DNA from: an uncultured Cocleimonas sp. | GTDB taxonomy: Bacteria > Pseudomonadota > Gammaproteobacteria > Thiotrichales > Thiotrichaceae | Length of the DNA stretch: 9,475 nucleotides | Direction: 5' to 3' | NCBI GenBank assembly: GCA_938041705.1 | Contig: CALISP010000230.1 | Coordinates: forward strand, 1-9,475 | Part shown: positions 6,041 through 9,475 of the stretch, piece by piece | How positions within the stretch are numbered: position 1 is the stretch's first letter | Layout: each line of letters begins with the position of its first letter | The notes under the pieces: model-generated | Told to the model about the DNA's origin: nothing | Seen by the model: only the letters and a program-made list of their open reading frames with translations | The model's database searches: none | Position numbers and translations under genes: made by a program

Positions 6041-6057
6041 GACACCCCCCTACTTTT
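6041..6057 (+). repeat. 17-bp intergenic repeat, copy C
   Basis: GACACCCCCCTACTTTT is an exact match to copies A and B. It lies 61 nt beyond the citrate synthase stop and before that gene's terminator, so it would be transcribed in the citrate synthase 3' UTR as AAAAGTAGGGGGGTGTC. A short AACCCT/AGGGTT inverted repeat (6030-6035 and 6060-6065) encloses it. Confidence 0.85.
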
Positions 6058-6118
6058 AAAGGGTTTATTAGGATATACACTTCAATGCTATTACCTAAAA
6101 TTGAGACTTAGCGTTGAA

Positions 6119-7429
6119 TTATCGCTTATCAATACCTTTGTAGTCTCTAGTTGCTTCACCTGTGTATAGCTGACGCGGGCGACCGATTTTGGCCTTAGGG
6201 TCTCCCATCATTTCGTTCCATTGCGACACCCAGCCAACAGTACGGCCTAATGCAAACAGTACAGTAAACATGTTTAAAGGAATACCCATACCCAAGAAAA
6301 TAATACCTGAGTAGAAATCGACATTCGGGTAAAGATTACGAGATTTAAAATAATCGTCTTCTAGCGCAATTTTTTCAAGTTCCATTGCAGTATCGAGCAA
6401 TGCTTGATGCTTTGGGTCGCTTACTGGATTGTTTTCCAGCATTTCGTGACAAATTTCACGGATGATTTTAGCGCGTGGATCATAGTTTTTATAAACACGA
6501 TGACCGAAGCCCATTAATCTAAAGCGATCTTCTTTATCTTTAGCGCGATCAATAAACTCAGATAAAGGTCTTCCTGATTCATTAATATCAGTCAGCATCT
6601 GGATAACAGCTTCGTTGGCGCCACCATGTGCTGGTCCCCAAAGTGATGCAATACCTGCTGATAAAACTGCAAAAGGATTGGCTTGTGAACTACCTGCCAA
6701 ACGGACTGTTGAAGTCGAAGCATTCTGCTCATGATCTGCATGCAAAATCAAAATCACATCTAGTGCTTTTGCCATGATTGGGTCAACTTTGTATTCTTCA
6801 GATGGCATAGAAAACATCATATGAAGAAAGTTTTCGCTATAACCCAAGTCATTTCTAGGTTGCACGAATGGCATTCCCATGGCGTAGCGATAACTCCACG
6901 CTGCCATAGTTGGCATTTTCGCTATTAAACGATGCGCTGCATCCATACGGTCACTTTCATCATGAACATCTTCATCGTCATGATAGAAAGCAGATAATGC
7001 GCCAACCACTCCAACCATAGTTGCCATTGGGTGAGCATCACGACGAAAACCACTGTAAAAAGTTTTAAGTTGCTCATGCAACATGCAATGCTTGTTGATG
7101 GAACCTTCAAATTCGGCTAATTCATTTTTATTAGGTAATTCACCATTAAGTAATAAATAACAGGTTTCTAAAAACGTACTTTCTTCAGCGAGTTGCTCGA
7201 TAGGATAGCCACGGTATTCAAGCACACCTTTGCCGCCATCCAAGTAGGTAATATTACTCCAGCAACTTGCAGTCGCCATAAAGCCCGGATCATAGGTAAA
7301 GTATCCTAGTTCTTTATAAAGACTGCTGATATCGATAGTCATCGGGCCGCTAGTTGGTTTTAGTAAATCTAACTCAATTTCCTTGCCGGTACGATTATCA
7401 ATAAGCGTGACAGTATCTTTAGTGGGCAT
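6119..7429 (-). CDS. gltA: Citrate synthase (type II, hexameric form)
   Basis: This 436-residue enzyme condenses acetyl-CoA with oxaloacetate to citrate, the entry step of the TCA cycle in the cytoplasm. Length and an N-terminal domain starting MPTKDTVTLIDNRTGKEIEL match the Gram-negative hexameric, NADH-inhibited class. The catalytic residues are in place: His268 in LWGPAHGGANEAV, His310 in MGFGHRVYKNYDPRA and Asp371 in YPNVDFYSG. The start is supported by GGAG (complement of 7437-7440), 7 nt ahead of the ATG, and by the family N-terminus. A sigma-70-like promoter with an exact TATAAT lies 32-61 bp upstream, and a 19-bp dyad overlaps the expected transcription start, suggesting repression by an unknown factor. 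No other TCA-cycle gene follows it; a terminator at 5981-6011 ends the unit. Confidence 0.97.
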   Translation of the reverse strand: MPTKDTVTLIDNRTGKEIELDLLKPTSGPMTIDISSLYKELGYFTYDPGFMATASCWSNITYLDGGKGVLEYRGYPIEQLAEESTFLETCYLLLNGELPNKNELAEFEGSINKHCMLHEQLKTFYSGFRRDAHPMATMVGVVGALSAFYHDDEDVHDESDRMDAAHRLIAKMPTMAAWSYRYAMGMPFVQPRNDLGYSENFLHMMFSMPSEEYKVDPIMAKALDVILILHADHEQNASTSTVRLAGSSQANPFAVLSAGIASLWGPAHGGANEAVIQMLTDINESGRPLSEFIDRAKDKEDRFRLMGFGHRVYKNYDPRAKIIREICHEMLENNPVSDPKHQALLDTAMELEKIALEDDYFKSRNLYPNVDFYSGIIFLGMGIPLNMFTVLFALGRTVGWVSQWNEMMGDPKAKIGRPRQLYTGEATRDYKGIDKR

Positions 7430-7441
7430 TTAGCTTCTCCA

Positions 7442-7460
7442 TGTTCTTTATGAAAGAACA
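7442..7460. promoter_or_regulatory. 19-bp dyad overlapping the predicted citrate synthase start site
   Basis: TGTTCTTTATGAAAGAACA consists of perfect 8-bp arms around ATG. It directly abuts the TATAAT at 7461-7466 and covers the predicted +1 near 7454, the usual place for a repressor site. If transcription starts farther upstream it would instead form a hairpin beside the Shine-Dalgarno. Confidence 0.5.
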
Positions 7461-7490
7461 ATTATAGTTTGTTATTAAATTTTTTCTTAA
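7461..7490 (-). promoter_or_regulatory. Probable sigma-70 promoter of citrate synthase
   Basis: Read leftward, TTAAGA (7490-7485) and an exact TATAAT (7466-7461) are separated by 18 bp. Transcription would start near 7454, giving a leader of about 25 nt. The -35 matches four of six consensus bases. Confidence 0.55.
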
Positions 7491-7836
7491 TCTGTGTGTT
7501 ATCTAGGGGGTATATAGTTATGTCTAAAAGCAGATAAGCTATAACAACACTTTTTACTTCCAACATTAAGGATAGGAAACTATTTAGTATTATAAAAATG
7601 AATAGCTTTAATCGTAAGCATTAAATATGGCAGTAAATTCTAAACACACTCGTATTTTGCTTTACTGACTTATCAATTATCTATCTATGGCCTCATTCTA
7701 CAGACTTATTCAAAAAATAGCTTCGTTAGCTCAATTACGCTCTTTTAGGAAACACTTCATCTATTGTTTTTGCCCTCTAATCTTTTGTTGCTTATTTTTT
7801 GATCAAAATACTTTATTATTAAGGGCTACAAATTAG
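7491..7836. other. AT-rich divergent spacer with no gene seen
   Basis: This 346-bp stretch lies between the citrate synthase promoter and the carbamoyltransferase leader. I see no tRNA, no convincing ORF and no terminator. It should hold the rightward promoter; a weak candidate is TTGCTT (7788-7793) with TATTAT (7814-7819), but the 20-bp spacing is too long to trust. CTAGGGGG at 7503-7510 distantly recalls the core of the 17-bp repeat. Confidence 0.5.
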
Positions 7837-7870
7837 ATCCTTTTACATTTCAAAATAATGTAAGAAGGAT
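7837..7870 (+). promoter_or_regulatory. Leader hairpin covering a Shine-Dalgarno
   Basis: ATCCTTTTACAT (7837-7848) pairs with ATGTAAGAAGGAT (7858-7870), giving 12 pairs including one G-T and one bulged A. The right arm contains AGAAGGA, the only strong Shine-Dalgarno ahead of the carbamoyltransferase, so folding would hide it. The stem is mostly A-T and could open readily, as in a translational switch. A promoter upstream is assumed, not shown. Confidence 0.45.
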
Positions 7871-7872
7871 AA

Positions 7873-7893
7873 ATGCTTCAAATAAAAAAGTAA
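7873..7893 (+). other. Possible six-codon leader ORF (MLQIKK)
   Basis: ATG CTT CAA ATA AAA AAG TAA sits at proper distance from AGAAGGA (7863-7869) and stops 5 nt before the carbamoyltransferase ATG, in a different frame. Since the carbamoyltransferase start has no Shine-Dalgarno of its own, ribosomes ending here could re-initiate there. So short an ORF can arise by chance, so confidence is modest. Confidence 0.35.
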
Positions 7894-7898
7894 AAATT

Positions 7899-9475
7899 AT
7901 GAAGAGTTATATTTTAGGGATATCGGCTTATTACCATGATAGCGCAGCGGCTTTAGTTTGTGATGGCGAAGTTGTGGCCGCGGCACAAGAAGAGCGTTTT
8001 ACTCGTAAAAAGCACGATCCTGCGTTTCCTACACAAGCAATAAAATATTGTCTTCAAGAAGCTGGTATTACTCATGGAGATATTCAGCATGTAGTTTTTT
8101 ATGATAAGCCTTTATTAAAATTTGAAAGGCTTCTAGAAACCTATCTTTCATATACCCCTTCTGGTTTTCGTTCATTCTTAACGGCGATGCCAATTTGGTT
8201 GAAAGATAAATTATTCCTGAAAAAAACCTTAAAGCGTGAATTGTCATCGGTCTTCGGAACGACAGAAAAAGAAATACCGAGTTTATTGTTTAATGAGCAT
8301 CATCAATCACATGCTGCGTCGGCTTTTTTCCCCTCTCCTTATGAAAAAGCAGCAGTGCTTTGTTTAGATGGTGTAGGTGAATGGGCTACCACATCAATGT
8401 GGTTAGGTGATGGAAATAAACTCACACCACAATGGGAAATCGATTTCCCACATTCTTTAGGTCTGTTGTATTCAGCTTTTACGTATTACACAGGTTTTCG
8501 AGTAAATTCTGGTGAATACAAACTCATGGGACTTGCTCCTTATGGTGAGCCAAAGTATGTAGATCTTATTCTAGAAAATTTGATAGATCTCAAAGAAGAC
8601 GGCACATTCCGTCTTAATATGAAATATTTTAACTACGCGACTGGTTTAACTATGACCAATAAAAAATTCGCAGAGTTATTTAACGCACCAGCAAGAGAGC
8701 CTGAGGGCGAGTTAACCCAAAAAGAAATGGATATCGCATGTTCTATCCAATGGGTAACCGAAGAAATTGTTTTACGCTTAGGTCGTGCCGTGCATAAAGA
8801 AACAGGCATGGATTATTTATGTCTCGCAGGCGGTGTTGCACTTAATTGTGTTTCAAACGGCCGTTTACTACGTGAAGGTCCGTTCAAAGAAATTTGGATT
8901 CAACCTGCTGCAGGCGATGCAGGTGGAGCTATTGGTGCAGCGTTATCTGCCTATCATGAATACATGAAAAAACCACGTGAATTACAAGTGCCAGATGCTA
9001 CTAAAGGTTCGTATTTAGGACCTAAATTCAGCAACGATCAAATCACAACATACCTAGATAAAATAGGTGCAAAATACGAAAGGCTAGAAGATGCTGCGTT
9101 AATGCCAAAACTCGCGGAGGTAATGGAAGGCGAGCAAGTGGTAGGCTGGTTTCAAGGCCGGATGGAATTCGGGCCACGCTCATTAGGTGCTCGTTCAATT
9201 ATTGGTGATGCGCGCAGCACTAAAATGCAAACAGTGATGAATCTCAAAATTAAATACCGAGAGTCTTTCCGTCCATTCGCTCCTGTAGTTAAATTCGATA
9301 AAGTTTCAGAGTGGTTTGAACACGAAGGTCCAAGTCCTTATATGTTAATTGTTGCGCCTGTTAAAGAGGATAAACGCACCGTAATGTCTGAAGATGAAGA
9401 TTCTCTATTTGGCATTGATAAACTTAATATTCCACGTTCGCAAATTCCTGCAGTAACCCATGTTGATTATTCAGC
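7899..9475 (+). CDS. Carbamoyltransferase, NodU/CmcH/TobZ family (3' end outside window)
   Basis: The reading frame stays open for 525 codons to the window edge; family members usually run to about 570-610 residues, so only a short C-terminal piece is missing. The N-terminal Kae1-like domain begins MKSYILGISAYYHDSAAALV and includes EERFTRKKHD (31-40) and NEHHQSHAASAFFP (132-145). His134, His138 and Asp340 (in PAAGDAGG) correspond to the iron ligands of TobZ. LAGGVALNCVSN (309-320) is the nucleotide-binding signature. The YrdC-like C-terminal domain shows VVGWFQGRMEFGPRSLGARS (414-433). These cytoplasmic enzymes transfer a carbamoyl group from carbamoyl phosphate, using ATP, to hydroxyls of sugars, antibiotics or lipo-oligosaccharides. 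The acceptor is unknown; genes beyond the edge would tell. No in-frame start lies upstream and the ATG fits the family N-terminus, but its own Shine-Dalgarno is lacking. Confidence 0.92.
   Translation, partial: MKSYILGISAYYHDSAAALVCDGEVVAAAQEERFTRKKHDPAFPTQAIKYCLQEAGITHGDIQHVVFYDKPLLKFERLLETYLSYTPSGFRSFLTAMPIWLKDKLFLKKTLKRELSSVFGTTEKEIPSLLFNEHHQSHAASAFFPSPYEKAAVLCLDGVGEWATTSMWLGDGNKLTPQWEIDFPHSLGLLYSAFTYYTGFRVNSGEYKLMGLAPYGEPKYVDLILENLIDLKEDGTFRLNMKYFNYATGLTMTNKKFAELFNAPAREPEGELTQKEMDIACSIQWVTEEIVLRLGRAVHKETGMDYLCLAGGVALNCVSNGRLLREGPFKEIWIQPAAGDAGGAIGAALSAYHEYMKKPRELQVPDATKGSYLGPKFSNDQITTYLDKIGAKYERLEDAALMPKLAEVMEGEQVVGWFQGRMEFGPRSLGARSIIGDARSTKMQTVMNLKIKYRESFRPFAPVVKFDKVSEWFEHEGPSPYMLIVAPVKEDKRTVMSEDEDSLFGIDKLNIPRSQIPAVTHVDYS

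Noticed and set aside
7627..7668. Thirteen-codon ORF (MAVNSKHTRILLY) in the divergent spacer
   Set aside because: No convincing Shine-Dalgarno, very short, and no link to a neighbouring gene.

Overview
The window looks like chromosomal DNA from an AT-rich gammaproteobacterium. The clues are a hexameric-type (GltA-like) citrate synthase, classical Shine-Dalgarno sites, and compact genes with Rho-independent terminators. No rRNA, tRNA, CRISPR array, phage gene or transposase is visible, and I cannot name a genus from sequence alone.

Region 1 (1-3400) holds amino-acid enzymes around a divergent promoter. A fragment of a PLP enzyme of the D-cysteine desulfhydrase / L-cysteate sulfo-lyase family runs leftward off the window. 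A LysR-type regulator faces away from it and is followed 25 nt later by an Asp/Glu-racemase family protein. A DegT/DnrJ/EryC1/StrS-type aminotransferase comes next in the same direction. The spacer between the PLP enzyme and the regulator contains a perfect 16-bp inverted repeat and a separate T-N11-A dyad of the kind LysR proteins bind. The genes plausibly form a regulated module for an acidic or sulfur amino acid; because cysteate is the sulfonate analogue of aspartate, a racemase plus sulfo-lyase pairing is a reasonable but unproven idea.

Region 2 (3400-7430) is leftward and housekeeping-like: peptide deformylase, a membrane-anchored FMN/Fe-S protein of the glutamate-synthase-domain family, and citrate synthase. 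Two clear intrinsic terminators separate these units. An AT-rich 54-bp imperfect palindrome lies ahead of the FMN protein, and a 19-bp dyad overlaps the predicted start of citrate synthase transcription.

Region 3 (7430-9475) is a 443-bp AT-rich divergent spacer, then the start of a rightward carbamoyltransferase of the NodU/CmcH/TobZ family that is cut by the window end. Its leader has a hairpin covering the only good Shine-Dalgarno, which belongs to a six-codon upstream ORF ending 5 nt before the real start.

The main pattern not explained by genes is a 17-bp sequence, GACACCCCCCTACTTTT, present three times exactly (2107, 3385 inverted, 6041), always in a spacer just downstream of a stop codon. 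Two copies bracket the aminotransferase gene as inverted repeats. The reverse complement starts with AAAAGTAGGGG, which recalls the GTAG tetranucleotide of REP elements associated with RAYT transposases. No gene here clearly defines a new defence or mobile system.
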